From Bacteroidales bacterium UBA1680 (GTDB taxonomy: Bacteria; Bacteroidota; Bacteroidia; Bacteroidales; UBA932), in contig DCKG01000033.1 in the NCBI GenBank assembly GCA_002320605.1, positions 1 to 20,880 of the forward strand: a DNA stretch of 20,880 nt. The letters are read 5' to 3'. Positions 1 to 8,898 of the stretch are shown here, in pieces. Position numbers and translations under genes: made by a program. The notes under the pieces are model-generated. The model was not told where the DNA came from. It searched no databases and saw only the letters and a program-made list of their open reading frames with translations. The first letter of the stretch is position 1. Each line of letters starts with the position of its first letter.

Positions 1-132
1 ATTGTATATGGGCAGGAGTATGTGGAGGAAGGCAACAAAAAATACAAGCAGAGGCTCGAAGACAGGGAGAAAGCATTGCTTGAAAGGCTTGCAAGGAAAC
101 ATAACGTTACGCTCTTGCCGGCCTCTGCGTAA
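1..132 (+). CDS. C-terminal fragment of an unidentified protein
   Basis: An open frame enters from the left edge and ends at TAA (130-132), giving 43 residues that begin IVYGQEYVEEGNKK and finish LLPASA. The visible part is charged and helical (KYKQRLEDREKALLERLARKHN), with no catalytic motif. The layout, YVEEG then a Lys/Glu-rich helix then a short beta-like end, reminds me of the C-terminal tails of some insertion-sequence transposases, but that is an impression only. It is the only plus-strand coding region before the sigma factor at 8219 and converges on the GH127 gene. Coding is supported by the uninterrupted frame and plausible composition. Function is not assigned. Confidence 0.5.
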   Translation: MVYGQEYVEEGNKKYKQRLEDREKALLERLARKHNVTLLPASA

Positions 133-206
133 AATGTAGTTCATTAGAAATACTTTCCAACGATTTACCCAAAAACGTTTTTAGGATTCAGTCTACGCAG
201 GAAATT

Positions 207-269
207 CCCTCACAGGAATACAACCTGCGAAACTGCAAAGCATGCAGCTTCTTAGCATTCCTGTGAGGG
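207..269. repeat. perfect 13-bp inverted repeat with nested smaller stems
   Basis: CCCTCACAGGAAT (207-219) and ATTCCTGTGAGGG (257-269) are exact reverse complements separated by 37 bp. Inside the loop CTGCA (233-237) pairs with TGCAG (243-247). A competing pair, CGCAGG (196-201) with CCTGCG (224-229), overlaps the left side. The element lies between the 3' ends of two convergent genes, so it may serve as a bidirectional terminator. However, neither side has a clear T tract, so a mobile-element end or REP-like palindrome is equally possible. Confidence 0.6.
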
Positions 270-291
270 TGTCTAGCTTGGACTGCTGTTG

Positions 292-2130
292 CTACTCTGA
301 ATACGGGATCCAGACCTTCATCTTGCCGGCGGTGCGGTTGTCCCAGGCATAATATGGAATGAAATTCAGCACCTGATCGCCGTTCACAGCCTTTATAGTC
401 TCGACTCCGCAGAGCAGATCTGGTTGGAAGGTCGCCTCGAAAGCAGCCGAAGGCGAAATATTCAGTTCATCAAAACCTTCAAGATTGTCCGCCTCTTCCA
501 TGCAGTACACCAGCGGTCCTCTCTGAATGGCACGCAAGCCCTCGTCTTCCTTCACCCTAGGATCAGCGGCAATGACTTCTACCGGCATATTCATGGAAAG
601 CTCTATTACGTCGCCATCTTTCCACTTCCTGTCCAGCACGGCATATCCCTTGTCCATTGCAGGCTCTGCTTTCTCGCCATTCACCGATATGGAATATTCC
701 TTGCACCATCCCGGGACGCGCAGTTTCAGGGCTTTCTTCAGCTTCCCGCCAACGGTGATCTTAACGTCCCCTTCCCATGGATAGCGGGTCTCCTGAGTGA
801 GCGTGAAGCCTTTTTCAACGTCAGCCTCGCTCCCGATGTAAAGGTTCACCCAGACTGCGTCGCCGGAAATGCCGTAGATGTAGTTCCCGATGGAAGGCAG
901 GAAGCGGCAGATCTGGCTAGGACAGCAGGCGCATCCGTACCATTCCTGGCGATGATGGTCGCCGTTCGACGCCAGAGGATTCACATAGAAGAAACGGTCT
1001 CCGGCAAGGGATATTCCAGCCAGCGCCCCATTGTACATGGACCTTTCCAGCACGTCAACATATTTCGAATCCCCAGTCATCTGATTCATCCTCCAGTTCC
1101 ACAGCACCATCCCTACCGAGGCGCAAGTCTCGCAATAGGCAGTGAGATTCGGCAAGCTGCAATCCTCCGTGAAGCCCTCATTGTGAGCAGACTGACCGAT
1201 GCCGCCGGTTATGTACATATTCCTCAGCACCACATCATCCCACAGACAATTCAACGCTCCCATGAAGCCTTGGTCGTGAGTGTAGGAAGCCACGTCCGCC
1301 ATGCCGCAATAAAGATACATGGCGCGCACGGCATGGCCTGCAATGTCCGTCATCTGGGTCACAGGCATCTCATCCTGGTAATATAGCGGATCCCATTTCC
1401 GCCCATCGCCGTGACTGCCAAGGCCATGCCCTCTCTCGTTCAGAAGCCAATTCGAGAAATCCAGATATTTCTTTTCTCCCGTGACTTGATAGAGCTTCAC
1501 TAGAGCCAGCTCGATTTCTTCGTGACCTGGCACCCAATCGCGCTTTCCGGGGCCGAACACGCTCATCATGTGGTCTGCCATGCGAATCGCCACATCCAGG
1601 AACTTGCGCTTCCCCGTGGCCTTGTAATATGCCACAGCGGCTTCAGTCATGTGTCCAGCGCAGTACATCTCATGTTTGTTCATGTCGGTCCAGCGTTTGT
1701 CCAGGCCGGTAAGGGTGTAATATGTATTAATATAGCCATCCGGCTGCTGCGCCGCAGCGAATTTGTCTATCCATTCGTCGCATTTTGCTTCCAGCTCCGG
1801 ATCCGGATGGTTTATCAGCGAATACGCCATGCCTTCCAGCGCTTTATAAACATCGGAATCATCGAAGAATATTCCGGAGTGTTCTCCTTCGCCCTTGGCT
1901 GCATTCTCGAAGTTACGTATGCGGCCAGTCTTGTTCTCGATCTGGTCTATGCAGACCTTCAGCGTAGTGCTCTTGTGCTTGTCCAGCCTAGGCGACCAGA
2001 ACTCGTCCTGAATCTTCACTAGCGAAAAGTCCACCGGGGTAACTGCCTTCAGCTGCCCCTCGCCAGAGCCGCCCTGCGCACATCCGGCCAGCAGCAAAAT
2101 AGAAATGATTGCGTAATGTCGTTGCTTCAT
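292..2130 (-). CDS. GH127-family beta-L-arabinofuranosidase lipoprotein
   Basis: This 612-residue protein matches the DUF1680/GH127 family, which hydrolyses terminal beta-L-arabinofuranosides with a zinc-bound cysteine nucleophile. The N-terminus is a lipoprotein signal (LLLAGC, lipid on Cys17). An (alpha/alpha)6-barrel-like body is followed by beta-rich segments from about residue 430. Key residues known from the Bifidobacterium enzyme HypBA1 can be placed by spacing: E334 and C336 in ETCAS, and C402/C403 in the CACCP motif (zinc ligands and nucleophile), with E318 as likely acid/base. It is the last gene of the minus-strand susC/susD locus, 50 bp after susD, and probably acts on the cell surface or in the periplasm. 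The related family GH146 has the same activity and cannot be excluded. Catalytic residues appear intact. Confidence 0.9.
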   Translation of the reverse strand: MKQRHYAIISILLLAGCAQGGSGEGQLKAVTPVDFSLVKIQDEFWSPRLDKHKSTTLKVCIDQIENKTGRIRNFENAAKGEGEHSGIFFDDSDVYKALEGMAYSLINHPDPELEAKCDEWIDKFAAAQQPDGYINTYYTLTGLDKRWTDMNKHEMYCAGHMTEAAVAYYKATGKRKFLDVAIRMADHMMSVFGPGKRDWVPGHEEIELALVKLYQVTGEKKYLDFSNWLLNERGHGLGSHGDGRKWDPLYYQDEMPVTQMTDIAGHAVRAMYLYCGMADVASYTHDQGFMGALNCLWDDVVLRNMYITGGIGQSAHNEGFTEDCSLPNLTAYCETCASVGMVLWNWRMNQMTGDSKYVDVLERSMYNGALAGISLAGDRFFYVNPLASNGDHHRQEWYGCACCPSQICRFLPSIGNYIYGISGDAVWVNLYIGSEADVEKGFTLTQETRYPWEGDVKITVGGKLKKALKLRVPGWCKEYSISVNGEKAEPAMDKGYAVLDRKWKDGDVIELSMNMPVEVIAADPRVKEDEGLRAIQRGPLVYCMEEADNLEGFDELNISPSAAFEATFQPDLLCGVETIKAVNGDQVLNFIPYYAWDNRTAGKMKVWIPYSE

Positions 2131-2180
2131 ATTCCTGAAAATTTATTTTATTATTATTGGAAATTCCGTGATTCTCATGA

Positions 2181-3806
2181 TTATTTGTAATTTGGATTCT
2201 GCTCCAGCTTCGGATTTGGCGTAAGGGCAGATTCAGGTATCGGGAACAAAACCCTGTAGTCTCCCTGAGGCTGATGCGAGAGCCAGCTCTTAGTTGTATA
2301 AGTTCCGAAACGTATCATTCTGGAGCGCACTCCCATCTCCCAAGCGAATTCCCAGCCATATTCATCATAAAGCCTACCGAACTTAACCGGATCCATATTC
2401 CCCCTATCAACTTTCTCGCCATAATCTGAGGTGTAATAACCATACTGATAAGAAGAATTTTCTTTCAGCTGACTATCTGTCACCACGGCTTTCTCCGGAT
2501 GAGCCTTGAATGCACGCCGGCGAACTTGGGTAACCAAATCCCCTGCCCCTGCCTGACCAAGCCGAAGAAGACACTCTGCCTTCATCATCAATACTTCAGA
2601 ATACCTGAAAACTGGAATATCAGTACTTGAACTAGACGTGCTTCCTGCCTTGACTTCATATTTCAGCATTCTATAGCCTTCATTCTCCATCGTGAAGTTA
2701 CCGCTCTTGACTCTGTTCACATAATTCAGCTGTTCACCCGGAAAATCATATGCGCACATAATAGGTTCTGTACTCTCATACTTGTACTGAGGCCCCATAA
2801 TCCAAGTATATCCAAGGCGCTCATCGTCAGGGTCGTATGTATTAATGAATTGAGGAATCCCCATTGCGCTACCTGATCCCCAAGGCGTGAAACCCACATT
2901 GAATCTATATTTCAGAGGGGCACCCCAGGAAAAATGTTGAATGTAGTTGCCTCCTGCCTTTGACTCATCGAAAGGTATCGTGAATATCACCTCTGGATTA
3001 GACATAATAGCCTCCACATCCTCTCGGAACGGGGCTCTATAATCATCCGATAATGCAAGTTTTCCGCTATTGATGATTTGATTGCATGCATCAAGGCAAT
3101 CCTGCCAATGGGCAGTTCCTGTATAGATTTCGGCATTGATATACACTCTTGCTAGGGTTGTCAGCGCAGCCCATTTGTTCATGTGGCTGTATGATGTTCC
3201 GCCCTGAACCTCGGAAAGATTAGGCGTGACTTCCTTCAATTCACTTACGACGAAATCATATATGGTTGCCCTATCCGTCTTCGCAGGCAGTTCCGTAGTA
3301 GGCTCTGTGATTAACGGAGCATCTCCCCAGAAATCGAGCACGATTGAATAATAGAATGCCCTCAGGGCCCTAAGTTCCGCTATGCATGATGCTTTAGTGG
3401 CATCGTCGACAGGAATCACGCCATCATTGAACTGTTTAATTGCGATATTGCAGAAAATGATTCCTCTATAAGTAGGATTCCAAGAATTGGCGATATGTAC
3501 CTGCTCAGAGTTCCATGTATGGTAGTGGACACGTCTGTAGATTCCGCCATCATCCCACCCTGTAGAATTCGGCGGCATTACAATTTCATCGGAACTTGCC
3601 ACATCAAGTCCATAGAGTCCTGTATGACTTATGTAACTTCGCAGAGGATAATAGCAAGCTCCTACGACCTTCTGGGCATCAGCTGCTGAATAGGAATAAG
3701 AACTCTCAGTCAATGAAGAATAGACTTTCTCATCAAGGTTATTACTGCAAGATGCAAGGGCAAGGAGAGCCGATGCTGCAAGTCCTATATATATTATTCT
3801 TTTCAT
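2181..3806 (-). CDS. SusD/RagB-family glycan-binding lipoprotein
   Basis: This is the outer-membrane surface lipoprotein that caps the SusC channel and binds the glycan. I place the start at the ATG at 3804-3806 (MKRIIYIGLAASALLALASC), because it gives a clean lipoprotein signal with Cys20. The open frame extends 26 residues further upstream but would overlap susC and bury the signal. The result is 541 residues, normal for the family. Hallmarks are the helical segment ELRALRAFYYSIVLDFWGDAPL (about residues 144-165), the late GRLYDEYGWEFAWEMG motif, and the C-terminal LFPIPESAL with a NP-rich tail. It follows susC by 10 bp and precedes the GH127 gene by 50 bp, so co-transcription is very likely. 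Ligand specificity cannot be read from the sequence. Confidence 0.93.
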   Translation of the reverse strand: MKRIIYIGLAASALLALASCSNNLDEKVYSSLTESSYSYSAADAQKVVGACYYPLRSYISHTGLYGLDVASSDEIVMPPNSTGWDDGGIYRRVHYHTWNSEQVHIANSWNPTYRGIIFCNIAIKQFNDGVIPVDDATKASCIAELRALRAFYYSIVLDFWGDAPLITEPTTELPAKTDRATIYDFVVSELKEVTPNLSEVQGGTSYSHMNKWAALTTLARVYINAEIYTGTAHWQDCLDACNQIINSGKLALSDDYRAPFREDVEAIMSNPEVIFTIPFDESKAGGNYIQHFSWGAPLKYRFNVGFTPWGSGSAMGIPQFINTYDPDDERLGYTWIMGPQYKYESTEPIMCAYDFPGEQLNYVNRVKSGNFTMENEGYRMLKYEVKAGSTSSSSTDIPVFRYSEVLMMKAECLLRLGQAGAGDLVTQVRRRAFKAHPEKAVVTDSQLKENSSYQYGYYTSDYGEKVDRGNMDPVKFGRLYDEYGWEFAWEMGVRSRMIRFGTYTTKSWLSHQPQGDYRVLFPIPESALTPNPKLEQNPNYK

Positions 3807-3816
3807 TGTGTTTAAC

Positions 3817-6800
3817 TTAAAATCTAACAGAAATACCAAAAGTATAAGATCTGGTTGCAGGATACCTGTTATAATAATCAACACCAGGGGTTAGTCCTGA
3901 AACGGAAACTTCTGGATCGATGCCAGAATAGTCCGTTATTGTTGCAACATTGCGGAGAGCAATGTAAAGCCTGCAATTCTGAACATATTTATTCACAAAA
4001 TTAAATGTATAACCGAGAGTGATGTTATCAAGCTTCACATAATCGCCCTTCTCAACATAATAGCTAACATATTGACAAGACTGATCATCTGCAAGAACGG
4101 TCTTACCGTACACTTTGTCGAATGCAGATTTAAGGACATTGCCCCTCGTAAGCATTACAGGCACGCCGTACTTCATTGCCGTCAAGTTAAGGATTTCGAA
4201 ACCGAATGCTCCTCTGAACAACATGCTGAAATCGAAATTCTTCCATGTAATATTATTGCTCCAATTCACATAATGCTTAGGGATGCCATTGCCTAGGATC
4301 TGCTTGTCCGTAGGCTGCTGGTCATTTATTGATTTGATGCTGCCATCCCCACCTTCGATTAGCCAGTGTCCTTCGTCATCTACATCAATGCTCTTGAAGC
4401 CCCAGAAGTTACCGATAGGCTGGCCTTCTTTAAGTCTATGAGTGCTCTGCTGCATAGGTTCTCCAGTATTACCCTCATCAGAATAGCCTGAAGAGAAGAA
4501 AGAGTCACTGGACAAAGTGAGAACCTTGTTCTTATTATGCGAATAGTTCAATGAGGTAGTCCATTGTAGGTCCTTGGTCATGACTGGAATGGCTGTAATC
4601 CCGATTTCTATTCCTCTATTGCGGATTTTCCCTGCATTGGCAGTCATCGAACTAAATGCATTAGGAGGTGATGCGACTGTGTAGTTCCAGAGCAAATCAA
4701 GAGACTTTCTGTTGTAGAGATCGATTGTACCACTGATGCGGTCGTTCAGAAGTCCGAAATCCAAGCCCAAGTTCCATTCCTGCTTCCTTTCCCATTTCAA
4801 ATTAGGGTTAGAGTTCTTGGCTGCGCTTATTGACTGAATCCACTCTCCATCGTACCAGATATTCGTAGTTGTGTTCAAAGTATTCAAAGACATATATGAA
4901 GAAGATGGCTCTGTTCCAGTTTCTCCATACCCAACTCTCAGCTTCAATGCCGTTATCTCCTTGACATCTTTAAGGAATGGTTCATCCTTCACATTCCATG
5001 CAGCAGAAGCGGACCAGAAATTTCCCCACTTATTGTTAGCTCCGAATTTCGTGGATCCCTCACGTCTGAAACTGCCAGAAAGCATATATTTTTCTTTATA
5101 ATTATAGTTGAGACGAGCGAAGTATCCAACAAGTTTGCTTTCAGTCTGGTTCGAAGACATATCGGCCCATCCGCTCTTTCGTCCGTCATCAATAGCAGTA
5201 CCAGCACCAATGTTATTATATTCAAAGAAATCCGTCGAGAAAGTCGAATTCTGCATCCAGTAGAACTGAGAATTATTCTTAAGCCACGAATATCCTATCA
5301 TCGCAGTATAATGATAATCATCGAGGAACGAGCCTCTGTACTGGGCAGTTAGCTCGGTCATGATTTGCTCTCCCCGATACGTTCCTCTGGAAGCAAATCC
5401 ATTCTTTCCCTCCCTAGCATTGTAAGAGTGCTTATGAGTCTCATAATGCCCTTGCGTGTAATTATGAATATTGTCAGACATCAGGTAATTGATGTCGAGT
5501 CCGTTAATTGGAGTAAAGGTCAGATTCGCAAATGTGCGAAGCATAGTCCCCTGAGTCTTGCCTTTGGTCTCATTTAGCAGGGAAACCGGATTAAAATAAT
5601 CAGTTATGCCTGTGTTCTCCGAATAATTTCCCTCAGAATCATAAACAGGAGTCGTTGGATTATAGTTTATATTTCTGTATACTGCTGAATCAAAACTTCC
5701 GCCATCGGACCCATTGTGAAATTCTTGCCTGAATCCATTAACTCCTGCATTGATTTTCAGCATATTGTTGAACATCCTATGCGTAATCTCGATTCGAGGG
5801 TAAATCATTGTATTATTAGATTTCTTTATAATGCCTTTCATCCCTCTGTATTCAACAGAAGCGACGTAATTCGTCGACTTGCTACCGCCCCTGAGGCTTA
5901 TGTTATAGACTTGCGAGAGAGGGGTTCTGGTTATCTCATCAAGCCAGTCTACGGAAGCTCCGTCATCATGATAGCCCACATGACCTTTAGCCAATTCGCG
6001 GTACTCATCAGCCGTCATATAATCCAGCTTCTTAGTAATTGTCTGAGTGGACACATATGCACTAAAGTCAACCTGAGTAGGCATTTCGCCCTTAGCGTTT
6101 TTTGTAGTTATTATGATGACTCCATTCGTACCTCGAGTACCATAAATAGCTGCGGCAGAACCGTCTTTAAGGACATCAATCTGATTAATGTCGTCTGGAG
6201 AAACTTGATTCAGATCCCCCGGAATGCCATCGATTAGGACAAGAGGTGCGGCGCTTGCCATGAGCGTAGTGGCACCACGAAGAGAAATCTCGGTGTTAGA
6301 AACAGGATTCCCATCAGGAGAGTTGACAGTAAGCCCTGGAACTTTGCCTTTGATTAACTCTGCGGCATTCTGAGATGGCGTAACTTGGAAATCTTTGGAC
6401 TTAACAGTTGAGATAGCGCTTGCGACTTCGCCTTTTTTCTGAGTGCCGTAACCTACGACGACAACCTCGTCAAGATGAGCCGTGTCTAGGCGTAGCACAA
6501 TGTCAACCGAATTTCTATTGTCAACTTGGACTTCCTGAGTGATGAATCCTATATTTGAAAACACAAGAACTGAGTTTGCTGGAGCGTCTATCGAATATTG
6601 ACCAGATGCATCGGTGAATGTTCCCGTGTTCGTACCCTTTATGATCACATAAGCTCCCACTAATGGAGCCCCATCCTCATCTAGCACAGTGCCTCTGATG
6701 ACGTTTGTACGCTGCTGTGTCTCGGCTTCTTTCGGTTTCTTTGTCAAAACTATCCTGTTTTCAACCACAGAATAACATACGTCCGTGCCAGTGAATATCT

Positions 6801-7080
6801 GATCCAGAACATTGAAAATATCAGCATTACGGACTGAAATATCGACCTTTCTCGCAAGATCGATATGGCGATTATTGTAGAAGAATGAATAGTTGCTCAT
6901 ATCTTCTATCTGATCAAGTACTGCCTTGACTGTCATGCCACTGATGTCAAGGTTAATTTTGGTTTTCTGCGTCTCGGATTCCCTAGCCTGCAGAAAAATG
7001 CCAGAGCTAAGCAGAAAAACAACTGCCAGCATGCCAGCCAAATGATTCTTTGGCCTAAAAAATTTGCTTATCATAAGCAT
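3817..7080 (-). CDS. SusC/RagA-family TonB-dependent receptor with STN signalling domain
   Basis: This 1087-residue outer-membrane transporter imports oligosaccharides with its SusD partner. Domain order: signal peptide (about 12-32), STN domain (about 42-113), CarboxypepD_reg-like beta-sandwich (about 127-197), the SusC signature DEVVVVGYGTQKK (about 204-216), the plug with PLVLIDGIPGDLNQVSPDDI and AAIYGTRGTNGVIIITTK (to about residue 328), then the beta-barrel ending in ISVRF with a terminal Phe, as expected for barrel assembly. STN domains are found in SusC proteins that signal to a FecR-like anti-sigma factor, and such a gene lies 43 bp upstream in the same direction. Residue 1 or 3 (both Met) could be the start. 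No disruption is seen. Confidence 0.95.
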   Translation of the reverse strand: MLMISKFFRPKNHLAGMLAVVFLLSSGIFLQARESETQKTKINLDISGMTVKAVLDQIEDMSNYSFFYNNRHIDLARKVDISVRNADIFNVLDQIFTGTDVCYSVVENRIVLTKKPKEAETQQRTNVIRGTVLDEDGAPLVGAYVIIKGTNTGTFTDASGQYSIDAPANSVLVFSNIGFITQEVQVDNRNSVDIVLRLDTAHLDEVVVVGYGTQKKGEVASAISTVKSKDFQVTPSQNAAELIKGKVPGLTVNSPDGNPVSNTEISLRGATTLMASAAPLVLIDGIPGDLNQVSPDDINQIDVLKDGSAAAIYGTRGTNGVIIITTKNAKGEMPTQVDFSAYVSTQTITKKLDYMTADEYRELAKGHVGYHDDGASVDWLDEITRTPLSQVYNISLRGGSKSTNYVASVEYRGMKGIIKKSNNTMIYPRIEITHRMFNNMLKINAGVNGFRQEFHNGSDGGSFDSAVYRNINYNPTTPVYDSEGNYSENTGITDYFNPVSLLNETKGKTQGTMLRTFANLTFTPINGLDINYLMSDNIHNYTQGHYETHKHSYNAREGKNGFASRGTYRGEQIMTELTAQYRGSFLDDYHYTAMIGYSWLKNNSQFYWMQNSTFSTDFFEYNNIGAGTAIDDGRKSGWADMSSNQTESKLVGYFARLNYNYKEKYMLSGSFRREGSTKFGANNKWGNFWSASAAWNVKDEPFLKDVKEITALKLRVGYGETGTEPSSSYMSLNTLNTTTNIWYDGEWIQSISAAKNSNPNLKWERKQEWNLGLDFGLLNDRISGTIDLYNRKSLDLLWNYTVASPPNAFSSMTANAGKIRNRGIEIGITAIPVMTKDLQWTTSLNYSHNKNKVLTLSSDSFFSSGYSDEGNTGEPMQQSTHRLKEGQPIGNFWGFKSIDVDDEGHWLIEGGDGSIKSINDQQPTDKQILGNGIPKHYVNWSNNITWKNFDFSMLFRGAFGFEILNLTAMKYGVPVMLTRGNVLKSAFDKVYGKTVLADDQSCQYVSYYVEKGDYVKLDNITLGYTFNFVNKYVQNCRLYIALRNVATITDYSGIDPEVSVSGLTPGVDYYNRYPATRSYTFGISVRF

Positions 7081-7123
7081 TTGCGCTTTAATAAATTGGA
7101 TATTAATTTATTGTATTATTATA
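7081..7123 (-). promoter_or_regulatory. AT-rich spacer between fecR and susC
   Basis: This 43-bp, very AT-rich gap separates the anti-sigma stop from the susC start. It could hold a sigma-dependent promoter or simply be the translation initiation region of susC. No consensus motif is convincing, so this is placement only. Confidence 0.25.
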
Positions 7124-8116
7124 TCAGTATATTCTTATTCTCTGTACCTTCTCTGATTCGTTGGCTTCTTCATATTTCCACCTGACTCCTGAAGAAGCCT
7201 TGAACACCGTGAGCACTTGACCGATCTGCTGAGTCGTGAATGAACCAGTGAAAGCATCGTCATCGTATTTCTTGGTATCGACGATGAACTGCACATTATA
7301 TCTTTTGGATAATACCCGCAGAACCTCATTGAATGGGGTATCATTGAAAACAATCTTCCCTTCTTTCCATGAAGTCTCAGTATCTCCTTCCGTATGCCTT
7401 ATGGTCATCCTTCCAGTCCTGCGGTCGTATACGAGCTTCTGGAAAGGTAACATGTCGCACGCATGATCTCCCGAAATAAATGTTACTTTGCCTGCCAGCA
7501 ACGTTGTCGTAGTTATGCTGTCTGTCGGGAAAGCTTCTAGATTGAAAGACGTTCCGTGAACTTCAACTTTCTGACCATCGGTGGTAGTGACGACAAACTT
7601 TCTACGAATGTCTTTAGCAACGTCAAAGAATGCCTCACCTTCCAGCTGTACGCTGCGGACATCACCTGTGAAAGTATTCGGGTATTTTAATGTTGAGCCA
7701 GAATTCAGATTGACGACTGTCCCATCTGACAAGGAAAGCTTTGTTGTCATCCCCGGATTAGTTCTTGCCTCAAGAATTTGAACCTCAGCATCTCCCTTAA
7801 CCGACATCTCATAGAAGAAAGCGATGGAGACCGGGATCAGCAGAACTGCCGCAACCCTTTCGACCCATCTAAACACGCCTTTAGCCTTATCTTTTCTAAT
7901 CCTGCGAGACAAAGCGCCATGCGCCTTGTCTATATCTATTCTCTTTTCAATTGATGTCGAATCAGAAGCTAAGGAAAGCAACTGTATCTGACGGGCTACT
8001 TTAGTGTTTTCTTCTGACAAGGCTATCCATGTCTCCACTTTTCTCGCCTCTTCCGGAGAAATATTCCCGGAAAAATAACGGACCAGCAACATTTCTATTG
8101 AGGTTAGCTCTTCCAT
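7124..8116 (-). CDS. FecR-family anti-sigma factor with DUF4974 domain
   Basis: This inner-membrane anti-sigma factor should hold the ECF sigma encoded divergently at 8219 until SusC signals. I choose the ATG at 8114-8116 (MEELTSIEMLLVRYF). The open frame starts 17 residues earlier, but those residues are atypical. Layout of the 330 residues: cytoplasmic sigma-binding helical part (1-80, including the SGNISPEEARKVETWI type motif), one transmembrane helix (about 87-104, VAAVLLIPVSIAFFYEM), periplasmic FecR domain (about 115-212, with LSLSDGTVVNLNSGSTLKYP and LEGEAFFDV), and C-terminal DUF4974 (about 256-325, FNDTPFNEVLRVLSKRYNVQF), which probably meets the SusC STN domain. It is the first gene of the PUL transcript. 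Family assignment is secure; the partnership is inferred from position. Confidence 0.92.
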   Translation of the reverse strand: MEELTSIEMLLVRYFSGNISPEEARKVETWIALSEENTKVARQIQLLSLASDSTSIEKRIDIDKAHGALSRRIRKDKAKGVFRWVERVAAVLLIPVSIAFFYEMSVKGDAEVQILEARTNPGMTTKLSLSDGTVVNLNSGSTLKYPNTFTGDVRSVQLEGEAFFDVAKDIRRKFVVTTTDGQKVEVHGTSFNLEAFPTDSITTTTLLAGKVTFISGDHACDMLPFQKLVYDRRTGRMTIRHTEGDTETSWKEGKIVFNDTPFNEVLRVLSKRYNVQFIVDTKKYDDDAFTGSFTTQQIGQVLTVFKASSGVRWKYEEANESEKVQRIRIY

Positions 8117-8218
8117 TGGTTCTAGTTTTATAATTAAGACACGACAAACGAAACATACCCTAAACAAATACCTCTTTATTTTCGATAAAAAACTTATATT
8201 TAGCCAAACATTCTCTCA
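8117..8218. promoter_or_regulatory. divergent promoter region between sigma and anti-sigma genes
   Basis: This 102-bp AT-rich gap separates two genes transcribed away from each other, so both promoters should lie here unless transcripts start inside the genes. On the plus strand TATATTTA (about 8194-8201) is one base from the Bacteroidota -7 consensus TAnnTTTG. On the minus strand TATGTTTC is also one base off. Neither has a well-spaced TTTG -33 box, so the exact promoters remain unassigned. Confidence 0.45.
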
Positions 8219-8794
8219 ATGCCATCGTTTAATGACAATCTTCCTTTAAAGGACGAGCGGTTTCTTGTCTCAGCCCTGAATATGTCAGACAAAGATGCCT
8301 TCGACCACCTTTTCCGCAGATTTTATCCTATGCTCTGCGCTTACGGAAGAAGATATCTTTCCCTGGAAGACTCAGAAGAGGTGGTTCAAGACGTTTTTTA
8401 TGAACTCTGGAAGTCTAGGAAGAATCTTTCAATCAAAACATCGCTAAGCAGTTATTTATTCAGATCTGTCCGCAATCGCGCATTGAACTGCATCCGCAAT
8501 GCAAATGCAAGAAAAACTGTAGCTATGGAAAATCTTCCGGATATATTCTTTGAATTCAATGGGTATGAGATACTAGAATTGCAATCGAAATTAAAAGAAG
8601 CGGTGCAAGAACTTCCGGAAGGCTATAAGGAAGCATTCATAATGAATCGTTTCGAGGACAAGACATATGCTGAAATAGCAAAAGAAACGAATACATCAGT
8701 CAAAACTATTGAATACAGAATATCGAAAGCTCTGAACCTTCTTAGGGAGAAGTTGAAATATCTATTCGTCGCAGTGTTCCTTATTCTCAGATGA
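8219..8794 (+). CDS. ECF-type RNA polymerase sigma-70 factor (Bacteroides expansion family)
   Basis: This 191-residue protein is an extracytoplasmic-function sigma factor. Region 2 lies at about 25-95 (DAFDHLFRRFYPMLCAYGRRYL, then SEEVVQDVFYELWKSRKNL and SYLFRSVRNRALNCIR). Region 4 lies at about 118-178 (LKEAVQELPEGYKEAFIM, then TYAEIAKETNTSVKTIEYRISKALNLLREKL), which forms the -35-reading helix-turn-helix. There is no sigma region 3, as normal for ECF types. The tail FVAVFLILR is hydrophobic, a common end in this family. It is divergent from the fecR-like gene instead of preceding it on the same strand. Its likely job is to switch on the susC-susD-GH127 transcript when FecR releases it. It converges on the dcp gene with 104 bp between. 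Confidence 0.93.
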   Translation: MPSFNDNLPLKDERFLVSALNMSDKDAFDHLFRRFYPMLCAYGRRYLSLEDSEEVVQDVFYELWKSRKNLSIKTSLSSYLFRSVRNRALNCIRNANARKTVAMENLPDIFFEFNGYEILELQSKLKEAVQELPEGYKEAFIMNRFEDKTYAEIAKETNTSVKTIEYRISKALNLLREKLKYLFVAVFLILR

Positions 8795-8898
8795 CTCTTC
8801 ACTAGCTGGCACAGCGTTCTCGCATGCCGCAGAACACCGTGGAAGCGGGTTCAGCTGCACTACATCCGAGGAGGGGAACGGGAAGAAGGATTGTAGGC

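Noticed and set aside
424..1386. 320-residue plus-strand open frame opposite the GH127 gene
   Set aside because: It lies wholly within the antisense of an intact enzyme gene with catalytic motifs, and its translation has no recognisable family and an unlikely His/Arg-rich composition.
3807..3884. Upstream extension of the SusD open frame overlapping the end of susC
   Set aside because: The extra 26 residues would bury the lipoprotein signal; the ATG at 3804-3806 gives a standard signal and normal spacing from susC.
8816..8835. GTTCT/AGAAC stem between the sigma and dcp genes as a terminator
   Set aside because: The stem is only 5 bp with a 10-base loop and no T tract follows on either strand, so it is too weak to call.
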